Of a DNA stretch of 64,000 nucleotides, positions 52,149 to 60,531 are shown piece after piece; position 1 is the first letter of the stretch, and each line of letters begins with the position of its first letter. This DNA comes from Faucicola tetraodonis (GTDB lineage: Bacteria; Pseudomonadota; Gammaproteobacteria; Pseudomonadales; Moraxellaceae): assembly GCA_032017425.1 (NCBI GenBank), contig DALZPW010000002.1. The stretch is one strand, 5' to 3'. Below the pieces are notes generated by a model, which was given only the letters and a program-made list of their open reading frames with translations, was not told the DNA's origin and did not search any database. A program made the position numbers and the translations under genes.

Positions 52149-53501
52149 TCATTTTGGGATATAAGGACTCCAAGGTTCCGCTTTAATGGCATCTTTGGTT
52201 TTGTAAACCACATCAAACTGACCATCGGCACGGATTTGCCCAATCATCACAGGTTTATGTAAGTGGTGATTCTCGGCATCCATGGTTAGCGTGTAGCCCG
52301 ATGGCGCGGCAAAGCTTTGACCTGCCATGGCAGCGCGGACTTTATCCACGTCGGTAGAGCCCGCTTTTTCAACCGCTTGCTTCCACATATTGATACCCAC
52401 ATAGGTGGCTTCCATGGGGTCATTGGTCACTACTTTATCGGCATTTGGCAGTTTGTGATCAATGGCGTATTTTTTATAAGCGTTCACAAACTTGATGTTC
52501 ACAGGGTTTTTGACCGATTCAAAGTAGTTCCATGCTGCCAAGTGTCCGACTAATGGGGTGGTGTCGATACCGCGAAGTTCTTCTTCGCCCACAGAGAACG
52601 CCATCACAGGAATATCCGCCGCTTTGATGCCTTGGTTACCAAGCTCACGATAGAAGGGGACGTTTGAGTCACCATTGATGGTGGAGATAACCGCGGTCTT
52701 TTTACCCGCTGAGAATTTTTTGATATTACCCACGATGGTTTGGTAGTTATTAAAGCCAAATGGGGTATATTCTTCCATGATGTCGCTATCTGCCACGCCT
52801 TTAGACTTTAAGAACGCCCGTAAAATCTTATTGGTGGTACGGGGATACACATAGTCAGTACCCAGTAAGACGAAGCGTTTGGCACCGCCGCCTTCTGGTG
52901 ACATCAAGTACTCAACCGCAGGAATGGCTTGCTGGTTGGGCGCGGCGCCGGTATAAAAGATGTTTTTGGACTGCTCTTGTCCTTCGTACTGCACAGGGTA
53001 GAACAATAAGCCGTTTAATTCTTCAACCACAGGCAACACAGATTTACGAGAAACCGATGTCCAGCAACCAAAGATAACCGCGACTTTGTCTTGTGTTAGT
53101 AGTTGGCGCGTTTTTTCGGCGAACAATGGCCAGTCTGAGGCAGGGTCGACAACCACAGGCTCAAGTTTTTTGCCCATCACCCCACCTTTGGCATTGATTT
53201 CGTCAATCGCCATCAACGCGGTGTTTTTGAGCGATGTTTCAGAGATTGCCATGGTACCTGAGAGTGAATGCAAGATACCCACTTTGATGGTATCACCATT
53301 GCTAGGGGCAGGCGCGCTACCGGTGGCAGCGGTGGTTGACGTGCCACTGGCTGGTTTGGCGTCACTTGATGATTGCGGTTTTGAACAACCTGTCAACATC
53401 ATACTGCCCGTTACCGCTAGGGCAACCAAGGATCTGCCAAATGCACGACGGCTTAATTGACGCTCAGTCGTGGTTAGCTCGGTGGTTTTTTTGTCTAACA
53501 T
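52149..53501 (-). CDS. urtA: Urea-binding lipoprotein UrtA, Tat-type signal
   Basis: Substrate-binding protein of the urea importer. The 450-residue precursor has a twin-arginine motif SRRAFGR at residues 17-23 and a lipobox LTGC with Cys39, so it is probably exported folded by Tat and lipidated. A Ser/Ala/Thr/Pro linker (residues 40-70) leads to the amide-binding domain (IKVGILHSLSGTMAISETSL, AVIFGCWTSVSRKSVLPV, NGLLFYPVQYEGQEQS). The start is the only ATG that keeps the signal. It is the first gene of the urt unit, with a sigma-54-type promoter upstream. Confidence 0.95.
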   Translation of the reverse strand: MLDKKTTELTTTERQLSRRAFGRSLVALAVTGSMMLTGCSKPQSSSDAKPASGTSTTAATGSAPAPSNGDTIKVGILHSLSGTMAISETSLKNTALMAIDEINAKGGVMGKKLEPVVVDPASDWPLFAEKTRQLLTQDKVAVIFGCWTSVSRKSVLPVVEELNGLLFYPVQYEGQEQSKNIFYTGAAPNQQAIPAVEYLMSPEGGGAKRFVLLGTDYVYPRTTNKILRAFLKSKGVADSDIMEEYTPFGFNNYQTIVGNIKKFSAGKKTAVISTINGDSNVPFYRELGNQGIKAADIPVMAFSVGEEELRGIDTTPLVGHLAAWNYFESVKNPVNIKFVNAYKKYAIDHKLPNADKVVTNDPMEATYVGINMWKQAVEKAGSTDVDKVRAAMAGQSFAAPSGYTLTMDAENHHLHKPVMIGQIRADGQFDVVYKTKDAIKAEPWSPYIPK

Positions 53502-53885
53502 GTGTCACTCCTAAAATAGATGGATTGCCGTTTTAAGGTAGAGCGTAACGGATAGGCTTTGGCTATCAGTTGCTGGTTGTCTTAACTGACAATAATGACA
53601 ATTCAATTAGTGTGCCAATCTGCCTGTTAAAAGCTATTTTTGAAAATTTTATCAATTAAATCAAAGGTTTGAATTACTACACTTAAAAAAATTTATTTTA
53701 AACAATCGCCTATTGGATAAATGATGTTCCTTGGTAAAAAATGGGCAAACTTTGGCAACCTTAGCGATTTCACCAATCTGATGAGCTGGAATGGTTTTTT
53801 GCACTATTACCATTCATCTAGCATTAATTGTCGCTAAACAACGCTTTATCGCCAATTTCTTTATGACATTACCCCATTTGTTGCA
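53502..53885 (-). other. Regulatory gap upstream of urtA
   Basis: About 380 bp with no supported gene. It contains the urtA sigma-54-type promoter (53603-53617) and a partial NtrC-like dyad TTCACCAATCTGATGAG (53769-53785; 10 of 14 positions), about 180 bp upstream of the predicted start. The rest is A+T-rich without clear features. Confidence 0.6.
53603..53617 (-). promoter_or_regulatory. Sigma-54-type promoter of urtABCDE
   Basis: On the minus strand TTGGCACACTAATTGAA matches the -24/-12 consensus with exact spacing; only the -12 C is replaced by A, the same deviation as in the Anbu promoter. Transcription would start near 53591, about 90 bases before urtA. Confidence 0.6.
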
Positions 53886-53888
53886 TAA

Positions 53889-53921
53889 AAAAAGTGCAAG
53901 CCAGACAGCTTGCACTTTTTA
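53889..53921. terminator. Terminator after hupE
   Basis: AAAAAGTGCAAGC pairs with GCTTGCACTTTTT around a six-base loop, with A and T flanks usable in both directions. It ends the urease operon just after hupE on the minus strand. Confidence 0.9.
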
Positions 53922-53951
53922 TCAAAAACGTTGTTAACTCCTAGTTAATCC

Positions 53952-54608
53952 CTAGTTAGCCAAGACCAGTGCCATGCCCAATGCCGCCATGATTGAAGGT
54001 AGCCAAGACAGCTTGGGATGGGCATGGGATTGTGCTTTTACCCAATTCATCACCCCTGCACCCACAGCAAACAAGGCGGACATCGCGGTTATCATGCCTA
54101 AGCCAAAGCCTTGACTCACGCTACTGACTGGCATCTCCACGGCATGCGCCATACCATGAAATAGCGTTAAACCAAATAAGCTAATCGCCATCATGAGCGA
54201 AAAGCTTTTTTGATTGGCTTGTGCTATCTTGGTGCGCTGCGCCAAAACTGCGAACGCTGTCAACACCACCGATAGCAAAATCGCATCTTCAATAATCGAT
54301 GAGCCAATCGCCACATGAGATAGTTGCACCAAAGCAAAGCCTAACAGTAAGCTCGTCACCAACAAGCCTAAACCCAGTTTTTTGTGACGGGCAAACACCA
54401 TGCCCATGCCAACCGCAAGCACCACGTGGTCAAGACCTGAGATAGGGTGCATGAGCCCTGCAGTGACGGCAGCCATTAAATCCACCGAACTTGCACCTGC
54501 ATGATGGGTTAAACCATGACCGACATGCGCCACTGCCACACTTGAAAGGCTAAAAAGCGCGGTTGCCAACGCCGTTTTTTGGGTTGTTTTTTGGGTTAAA
54601 GTTTTCAT
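53952..54608 (-). CDS. ureJ: HupE/UreJ-type nickel permease
   Basis: A 218-residue membrane protein with an N-terminal signal-like segment and about six helices. AHVGHGLTHHAGA, HPISGLDHVVLAVGMG and LFHGMAHAVEMP are the His-rich motifs of the HupE/UreJ family, which carry nickel into the cell. Last gene of the urease operon, 27 bp after ureG, consistent with supplying nickel for urease. Confidence 0.92.
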   Translation of the reverse strand: MKTLTQKTTQKTALATALFSLSSVAVAHVGHGLTHHAGASSVDLMAAVTAGLMHPISGLDHVVLAVGMGMVFARHKKLGLGLLVTSLLLGFALVQLSHVAIGSSIIEDAILLSVVLTAFAVLAQRTKIAQANQKSFSLMMAISLFGLTLFHGMAHAVEMPVSSVSQGFGLGMITAMSALFAVGAGVMNWVKAQSHAHPKLSWLPSIMAALGMALVLAN

Positions 54609-54635
54609 TATGTCTCCTTGATTTTATCGCATTTT

Positions 54636-55337
54636 TTACATATTTTCGCTTGAGCTTGGTAAATGTTGTACCGGCTGTGACGGAATCTCTAGCGCTCTTA
54701 GCATGCCCTGTTGTTGGATAAATTTGATAATGTCATCCAAACCGTCTTGAGTTTTCATGTTGCTAAACACAAACGGCTTATCGCCGCGCATTTTTTTGGC
54801 GTCTTTGTCCATAATCGACAAATCCGCGCCCACGAGTGGCGCAAGGTCGGTTTTATTGATAATGAGCAAATCTGATTTGGTAATCCCGGGTCCACCTTTG
54901 CGGGGGATTTTGTCGCCTGCACTCACATCAATCACATAAATAGTTAAATCCGACAACTCTGGGCTAAAGGTCGCCGCCAAGTTATCACCGCCCGATTCAA
55001 TGATAATCAGCTCAAGACCGTCAAAGCGATTTTGCAAGGTGGCCACGGCATTAAGATTAATCGACGCATCTTCACGAATCGCCGTGTGCGGACAACCGCC
55101 CGTTTCCACCCCAATAATCCGCTCAGCGGGCATGGCATCGTGGCGGGTCAAAAACTCAGAATCTTCTTTGGTATAAATATCGTTGGTAATCACCGCCATG
55201 TTGTACACATCTTTGAGACGGCGACACAGACTCAAGGTCAAAGCGGTTTTGCCAGAGCCAACAGGCCCGCCAATGCCAAGACGTAACGGGGATAAGCGAG
55301 GCTCTTGGGTTGGGGTTTTTTGGGTAAAGCCAGTCAT
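54636..55337 (-). CDS. ureG: Urease accessory GTPase UreG
   Basis: UreG hydrolyses GTP to drive nickel insertion into urease. The 233-residue protein has P-loop GPVGSGKT (residues 24-31), the nickel-binding CPH motif in VETGGCPHTAIREDASIN, the ESGGDNLAATFSPEL segment and guanine specificity NKTDLA. Short polar extensions at both ends make it longer than the usual 205 residues. It lies 36 bp after ureF. Confidence 0.96.
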   Translation of the reverse strand: MTGFTQKTPTQEPRLSPLRLGIGGPVGSGKTALTLSLCRRLKDVYNMAVITNDIYTKEDSEFLTRHDAMPAERIIGVETGGCPHTAIREDASINLNAVATLQNRFDGLELIIIESGGDNLAATFSPELSDLTIYVIDVSAGDKIPRKGGPGITKSDLLIINKTDLAPLVGADLSIMDKDAKKMRGDKPFVFSNMKTQDGLDDIIKFIQQQGMLRALEIPSQPVQHLPSSSENM

Positions 55338-55373
55338 GGGGTTTCCTTGTGAATGATATTAAAGACAGGGGTT

Positions 55374-56210
55374 TTAGGAACGAAACAGACGACTATATTG
55401 TTGTTCATGATGACAGGATAATTCTGCCAACGACGGTACAGACGCTGATAGTTGCAAGTGGTTGATTAAAATCAGTAATGTTTGGGCATGCTGCTGTGCT
55501 TGTAAAAATTGTGGCGCAATGTCTTGTAGCTTACCCATAACCGCTTGCCGATGATGGATGGCTGTCAATGCCGTTTTGACTTTGCTGGCTTGCGTTTGGC
55601 AAAGCTTGGCAATCGGTTCATCCATCGCTTGCCCCAATTGCCAAATAATACGTTGCCCCGCCATTTGTCCCAGCGGCAAGGTTTTGACAATCGCCAAGGT
55701 CAGATTCTCCATTTGAGCAAACGCATAGGTCGTCAGGCTATCGGCTATCGGCAGTTGCCAAAAATACGCCAAGCGGGCAAATAACGGTAAATAGCCTTGC
55801 GCTATCCAATCTTGTGGCATCGCAAGGTCGAGCACGCCATCGAGCCAGGCACAAAATGCCTGCGCCAATTGTTGACTCTCTAATAAAAACTCATGGCTAT
55901 CACGGCTTGCTCCATAAAAATTGGCTAGACTATCCACCAAGCTGTGGTGATTTTTTTGCGCTGACAGCTGCATCATACTTGCCATCAGCGGCAATTCAAA
56001 ATTGAGTAAGACCTCTTGCTGATACGCCTGCAAAAACGCCAAACTACTGGCTTCATCATGGATAAAGCCTTGCTCAATGGCAGACTCCACGCCTTGGGAA
56101 TAGGTATAACTACCAATCGGCAAATTGCTCGACGCTAGCATCATCAGCTTAAGCAATTGTTGTGGCGGCGCCGTGTGTGTGAGGTGCGATATTGTTGTCA
56201 TCGTTTTCAT
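55374..56210 (-). CDS. ureF: Urease accessory protein UreF
   Basis: UreF bridges UreD-urease and UreG in the activation complex. The 278-residue all-helical protein shows LLKLMMLASSNLPIGSYTYSQGVESAIEQG and NFYGASRDSHEFLLES; it is about 40 residues longer than usual, mostly in the N-terminal tail and the C-terminus. The start overlaps the ureE stop by four bases (ATGA), so translation is coupled. Confidence 0.94.
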   Translation of the reverse strand: MKTMTTISHLTHTAPPQQLLKLMMLASSNLPIGSYTYSQGVESAIEQGFIHDEASSLAFLQAYQQEVLLNFELPLMASMMQLSAQKNHHSLVDSLANFYGASRDSHEFLLESQQLAQAFCAWLDGVLDLAMPQDWIAQGYLPLFARLAYFWQLPIADSLTTYAFAQMENLTLAIVKTLPLGQMAGQRIIWQLGQAMDEPIAKLCQTQASKVKTALTAIHHRQAVMGKLQDIAPQFLQAQQHAQTLLILINHLQLSASVPSLAELSCHHEQQYSRLFRS

Positions 56211-56767
56211 GAAAAAAACGTGGCTTTGGTTAAATCGCCGACGATTGCACTTTGCGTGTCGGCATGGCTTAACCGATTATCATGCCCATGTGAATGCCCG
56301 CCATGCCCATATGCCCCTGTTTCGGGTTCAAAGGCGTGCTCGACTTCGCTCACGGTTAAGCCCAATTTCACCAGCATATCGGCAAGCACATAATCAGGCT
56401 CAAAATACAGGGCATAATCATTGTCATGCTGAACCAACATCAAAGGCACATGACGGTTGCCCAAATGATAGGCCCCCCGCATCAGTTCAAAAGCATTGTC
56501 GGCGGTGACTTTGGTGAGGGTTTGTGGTTTGGCAAAAATTTGTATGATGTCGCCTGACGCATTTTGTACCACATCCCCATCTTTGAGCGTACCTGTGCGT
56601 GGCAGGTCGATACCGACCGCTTCACCATTTTGCAGGGTTGCACGAAAGCGTGACCGCTGGCGTGTGTCAAAGTCGAGCTGCAAAAACTGCCCGTTTGCTT
56701 GTTGGTTGACCAAATCGGCTTGCTGTTGGTCAGTTAACTGTTGCACCCGCTGATTATAAATTTTCAT
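56207..56767 (-). CDS. ureE: Urease accessory nickel chaperone UreE
   Basis: UreE delivers nickel to the urease active site. The 186-residue protein has the peptide-binding N-domain (residues 1-75), the metal-binding C-domain with the conserved His in LGNRHVPL, and a His-rich C-terminal part GAYGHGGHSHGHDNRLSHAD, as in Klebsiella UreE. The tail continues for another 20 residues without histidines. Overlaps ureF by four bases. Confidence 0.95.
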   Translation of the reverse strand: MKIYNQRVQQLTDQQQADLVNQQANGQFLQLDFDTRQRSRFRATLQNGEAVGIDLPRTGTLKDGDVVQNASGDIIQIFAKPQTLTKVTADNAFELMRGAYHLGNRHVPLMLVQHDNDYALYFEPDYVLADMLVKLGLTVSEVEHAFEPETGAYGHGGHSHGHDNRLSHADTQSAIVGDLTKATFFS

Positions 56768-56792
56768 TACTATCCTTTGTTAAATTTTCTAG

Positions 56793-56976
56793 CTACTCAG
56801 AAGTTTGCCCATGACAACCGAATTGTTGACAGCGACCCTCTTTAAATTGATGTTCACAGTTGTTAAGCCCGTACAGCCAATGCGAACAGTTTGGGCAAAG
56901 ATTTTGCATTGGCGATACACTGTTAAAAAACTCACTGCCACATTCATCACAGATGAGATTGTTCGGTTCTAGTCAT
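56793..56976 (-). pseudogene. Small zinc-ribbon reading frame, start codon out of frame
   Basis: On the minus strand between ureBC and ureE a 59-codon open stretch reads EPNNLICDECGSEFF...NLCPNCSHWLYG, with pairs CDEC and CPNC, ending SE-stop at 56793. This looks like a small zinc ribbon of about 55-60 residues. It has no ATG, GTG or TTG before the first Cys pair: a TGA lies just upstream at 56975-56973. The ATG at 56976 is one base out of frame, and a one-base deletion between it and the GAA codon at 56969 would restore MT-EPNN. Either it is frameshifted, uses a non-standard start, or there is a base error here. Confidence 0.5.
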
Positions 56977-57005
56977 CACATTGGCATTCATGGCTAAAAT
57001 CACAT

Positions 57006-59126
57006 TTAAAATAAGAAATACCGCTGTGCCATTGGCAACACAGCCGACGGCTCGCAAGTGAGAAGCTGACCATCCGCCCGCACTTCATAGGTTTCTGGGT
57101 TGATCGACATCTCGGGGCAATAGCTATTAAACCGCATATCTTTTTTGCGAATTTTCCGAATACCCTGCACAGGGCGAATCACTTTTTGCAAACCAAGTTT
57201 GTGTTGGATATTGTTGTCAAAGGCGATTTTGGATACAAAGGTGATACTGGTTTGGTGGGTGGCTTTGCCAAGGCTTGCGAACATTGGACGATAATGCACC
57301 GGCTGCGGGGTTGGGATGGAGGCATTGATATCACCCATCGGATAAGCGGCGATGCTACCACCTTTTAAAATCGTGTCAGGTTTCACCCCAAAGAATTTGG
57401 GCGACCATAGCACCAAATCCGCCCATTTACCGACTTCTACCGAACCGACTTCATCAGCAATACCGTGGGTAATGGCGGGATTAATGGTGTATTTGGCGAT
57501 ATAGCGTTTGATGCGAAAATTGTCATTTTCTGTCACTGTATCTTCTCTCACTGTATCTTCGGTCACTGGGTCGATGTCATGAAGCTCACTGTTAGACGCA
57601 TTTTGGCTCACTGTGTCGGGTGCTAAAAATCCGCGTTGGCGTTTCATTTTATCCGCCGTTTGCCAAGTGCGGATAATCACCTCGCCCACCCGTCCCATCG
57701 CTTGCGAATCGCTACTCATCATCGAGATTGCCCCCAAATCGTGCAAAATATCTTCAGCGGCGATGGTTTCTTGGCGGATACGGCTCTCAGCAAAGGCAAT
57801 ATCTTCGGCAATCGCAGGGCTCAAATGGTGACACACCATCAGCATGTCGAGATGCTCATCAATGGTGTTGATAGTAAACGGACGTGTGGGGTTGGTCGAA
57901 GACGGCAACACATGCGGCTCGCCAATCGCCCGCAAAATATCAGGGGCGTGCCCGCCGCCTGCGCCTTCGGTGTGAAAGGTGTGAATACAGCGGTCTTTAA
58001 AGGCATTTAGCGTGCTTTCTAGATAGCCACTTTCGTTGAGCGTATCGGTGTGAATCGCCACTTGCACATCATACTCTTCGGCAACGCTCAAGCAGTTATC
58101 AATCGCTTGCGGCGTGGTGCCCCAGTCTTCATGCAGTTTTAGCCCGACCACGCCTGCTTCGATTTGCTCGACAATCGGCTGCGGCAAGCTGACATTGCCT
58201 TTGCCTAGTAGCCCAATGTTCATGGGCATATCATCAAGGGCTTTGAGCATGGTTTCGATATGGTATTTGCCGTTGGTGCATGTGGTGGCAAGCGTGCCTT
58301 GGGCAGGCCCTGAACCACCGCCAATCATGGTGGTTACCCCAGACATCAAGGCAACCTCCGCTTGCTGTGGCGCGATAAAGTGAATATGGGTGTCAATCCC
58401 GCCCGCGGTCAAAATTTTGCCTTCACCTGCAATAATCTCAGTGCTTGCGCCAATAGCAATGGTGACATTGGGCTGAATATCGGGGTTGCCCGCCTTGCCA
58501 ATCGCCCAAATTCGGCTGTCTTTTATCGCCACATCGGCTTTATAAATCCCGGTATAATCCAAAATAAGCGCGTTGGTAATCACGGTGTCAGCCACTTCGG
58601 CAAACGGGCGTTGCCCTTGCCCCATGCCATCACGAATCACTTTGCCACCACCAAATTTGACCTCTTCACCATAGCTGGTAAAGTCTTTTTCCACTTCCAG
58701 CCACAGCTCGGTATCAGCAAGACGCAGTTTATCGCCCACGGTTAAGCCAAAATGCTCGGCATACATTTGGCGAGGTACGGTTTTTTGTGATTTTGGTAAA
58801 CTTGCGGTATCCACAGATGCGGTGGCTTGCCCCATCACCCGCCCAGCAAACCCAAAAATCGCCTTATTGCCACCAAACTCGACCAGTTCGACTGATCGCG
58901 CTTGCCCTGGCTCAAAACGCACTGCTGTACCCGATAAGATATTTAAGCGAAACCCAAGCGCCTTGTCACGGTCAAATGCCAGTGCGTCATTGGCTTCGGC
59001 AAAATGGTAGTGAGAGCCGATTTGAATCGGTCTATCGCCGGTGTTTTTGACCAAAATAGTTTGGACAGCGCGCCCTTCATTAAGGATAATGGCTTGGTCT
59101 TTTAGCTTATATTCGCCAACTTTCAT
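57006..59126 (-). CDS. Urease beta-alpha fusion (UreB-UreC)
   Basis: Urease splits urea to ammonia and carbamate at a di-nickel site. This 706-residue chain fuses the beta subunit (residues 1-105: MKVGEYKLKDQAI, NTGDRPIQIGSHYHFAEAN) to the alpha subunit (from about residue 118: MYAEHFGLTVGDKLRLADTELW). Nickel ligands are all present: His247 and His249, the carbamylated Lys330 (GLKLHEDW), His359, His385 and Asp473; the catalytic His433 is in MVCHHLS. The linker is about 12 residues. Residues about 504-533 are an insertion with three five-residue repeats. UreA remains separate. It lies 24 bp after ureA. Confidence 0.95.
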   Translation of the reverse strand: MKVGEYKLKDQAIILNEGRAVQTILVKNTGDRPIQIGSHYHFAEANDALAFDRDKALGFRLNILSGTAVRFEPGQARSVELVEFGGNKAIFGFAGRVMGQATASVDTASLPKSQKTVPRQMYAEHFGLTVGDKLRLADTELWLEVEKDFTSYGEEVKFGGGKVIRDGMGQGQRPFAEVADTVITNALILDYTGIYKADVAIKDSRIWAIGKAGNPDIQPNVTIAIGASTEIIAGEGKILTAGGIDTHIHFIAPQQAEVALMSGVTTMIGGGSGPAQGTLATTCTNGKYHIETMLKALDDMPMNIGLLGKGNVSLPQPIVEQIEAGVVGLKLHEDWGTTPQAIDNCLSVAEEYDVQVAIHTDTLNESGYLESTLNAFKDRCIHTFHTEGAGGGHAPDILRAIGEPHVLPSSTNPTRPFTINTIDEHLDMLMVCHHLSPAIAEDIAFAESRIRQETIAAEDILHDLGAISMMSSDSQAMGRVGEVIIRTWQTADKMKRQRGFLAPDTVSQNASNSELHDIDPVTEDTVREDTVTENDNFRIKRYIAKYTINPAITHGIADEVGSVEVGKWADLVLWSPKFFGVKPDTILKGGSIAAYPMGDINASIPTPQPVHYRPMFASLGKATHQTSITFVSKIAFDNNIQHKLGLQKVIRPVQGIRKIRKKDMRFNSYCPEMSINPETYEVRADGQLLTCEPSAVLPMAQRYFLF
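57529..57573 (-). repeat. 15-bp x 3 tandem repeat inside the urease alpha domain
   Basis: Three consecutive 15-bp units encode DPVTE, DTVRE and DTVTE (residues 519-533) in frame. The repeat lies in an insertion between QRGFLAP and NDNFRIKRYIAKY, which are nearly adjacent in other UreC proteins. Confidence 0.88.
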
Positions 59127-59150
59127 GGTTTACCCCTTATACTGTTTAAA

Positions 59151-59453
59151 TTACACAATCGGTTGGTGAATGGTCACCAGTTTGGTACCATCTGGAAAGG
59201 TGGCTTCCACTTGCACATCGTCAATCATCTCGGCGATGCCATCCATCACATCCTCACCCGTTAGCCACGTGGTGCCTTCGCCCATCAACTGTGCCACTGT
59301 TTTGCCCTCTCTTGCGCCTTCGAGCACCAACATACTGATATAGGCTATTGCTTCTGGATAGTTAAGTTTTAAGCCACGTTGTTTGCGGCGCTCGGCAACC
59401 AGTCCTGCGGTAAAAATAAGTAATTTATCTTTTTCGGCGGGGGTTAAATGCAT
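59151..59453 (-). CDS. ureA: Urease gamma subunit
   Basis: The 100-residue gamma subunit: LTPAEKDKLLIFTAGLVAERRKQRGLKLNYPEAIAYISM and LEGAREGKTVAQLMGEG are nearly identical to other UreA proteins. It pairs with the fused beta-alpha chain. It lies 50 bp after ureD. Confidence 0.97.
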   Translation of the reverse strand: MHLTPAEKDKLLIFTAGLVAERRKQRGLKLNYPEAIAYISMLVLEGAREGKTVAQLMGEGTTWLTGEDVMDGIAEMIDDVQVEATFPDGTKLVTIHQPIV

Positions 59454-59503
59454 GGGTTACTCCAATTATTTTTTTAGTGTTAAAAATTAGACCGTCACTG
59501 CTA

Positions 59504-60457
59504 TTAGGTTGCCCAAATTCGGGGCAAATGACTGGCTTGTTGCCACATTAAAGTGCGAATTTCATCACGAACTGCACCAAAACTGTCAAAACATTGGCGG
59601 ACATCATCCCCCAAATAGCGAATAATCATCACCTCCCCTGTCTGGGTGCAAGAGACAGGCAAGCTATGATGGTCGATAAATAATCGTAATTGCTTGACCC
59701 AGTCAATCAGCTGTTTTTGCGCATCAACACTTGGCACAACCCATAAGCTGGCAAAGACGGTATGGTTATTTAGACCCACGGGTGAGCCAAACCAATCGTG
59801 TTCGGCACAGTGATGTAAGGTATCAGCAAGCAGCAATTTGGGCTGCTCATCCACGCGCCAAAATAGGTTTGATAACCGCATCTCGCCTGTACTGTAGCGC
59901 TCGCCATGATGCTCTCGCCCTAACAGGTTAATTTCCCAAGCGATAACACTGGCAGCTGGGCTGATAAAAAACTGATTGGTGGCATGGGCAAAACTTGCGT
60001 TATAAAAACAGTTTTCTTGCGGTAGCCATTCAAAACGGCTGTCATCTTGCAGATAAACCGTGACATTTTGTACAGCATAACTATTTGAATTCTCTTGAGT
60101 TTCTTGGTTTTTTTTGGTTTCTTGGGTTTTTCTGGCTGATGGGCTATCATCGGTTTGCTTGTTAGCGGTGTAACTTGGTAAATTGCCGTACCATTTATTT
60201 GCCCCGGGCGTGGTAATCACGGCGTGGGCGTGATGTTTTACGCCAATGTCAATATCGAGTTTATCGCCTAAGGCGATGCCAGCAGGCGGATACAGCATGA
60301 TGACATGACAAATACCTTGTTGTTCACCGCTTTCAGGATACAAGGCTTTTTGTACCCGCAAGGCGCCTTGGTGATGGCGTTGTACCAAATTGGTGCGCGC
60401 ATGCTCACCCGCATGTTGGGCGTCAAAAGCTAAGGTAAGGACTGAGTGCCAAGCCAT
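59504..60457 (-). CDS. ureD: Urease accessory protein UreD
   Basis: UreD (UreH) binds urease apoprotein and recruits UreF and UreG. The 317-residue protein shows LVQRHHQGALRVQKALYPE, MLYPPAGIALGDKLDIDI and FEWLPQENCFYNASFA. Residues about 97-125 are a hydrophilic insertion containing QET repeats (KTQETKKNQETQEN). It is the first gene of the operon, and a perfect sigma-54 promoter lies 40 bp upstream. The Shine-Dalgarno is weak. Confidence 0.94.
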   Translation of the reverse strand: MAWHSVLTLAFDAQHAGEHARTNLVQRHHQGALRVQKALYPESGEQQGICHVIMLYPPAGIALGDKLDIDIGVKHHAHAVITTPGANKWYGNLPSYTANKQTDDSPSARKTQETKKNQETQENSNSYAVQNVTVYLQDDSRFEWLPQENCFYNASFAHATNQFFISPAASVIAWEINLLGREHHGERYSTGEMRLSNLFWRVDEQPKLLLADTLHHCAEHDWFGSPVGLNNHTVFASLWVVPSVDAQKQLIDWVKQLRLFIDHHSLPVSCTQTGEVMIIRYLGDDVRQCFDSFGAVRDEIRTLMWQQASHLPRIWAT

Positions 60458-60496
60458 ATCTATCTAACTATATGAAAAATATATGGTTTTATAGAA

Positions 60497-60512
60497 TGCA
60501 AGGGCTGTGCCA
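60497..60512 (-). promoter_or_regulatory. Sigma-54 promoter of the urease operon
   Basis: On the minus strand TGGCACAGCCCTTGCA matches the -24/-12 consensus TGGCACR-N4-TTGCW at every position with exact spacing. Transcription would start near 60486, about 28 bases before the ureD ATG. Confidence 0.8.
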
Positions 60513-60531
60513 CATTGCGGCAGTGAGCCTT

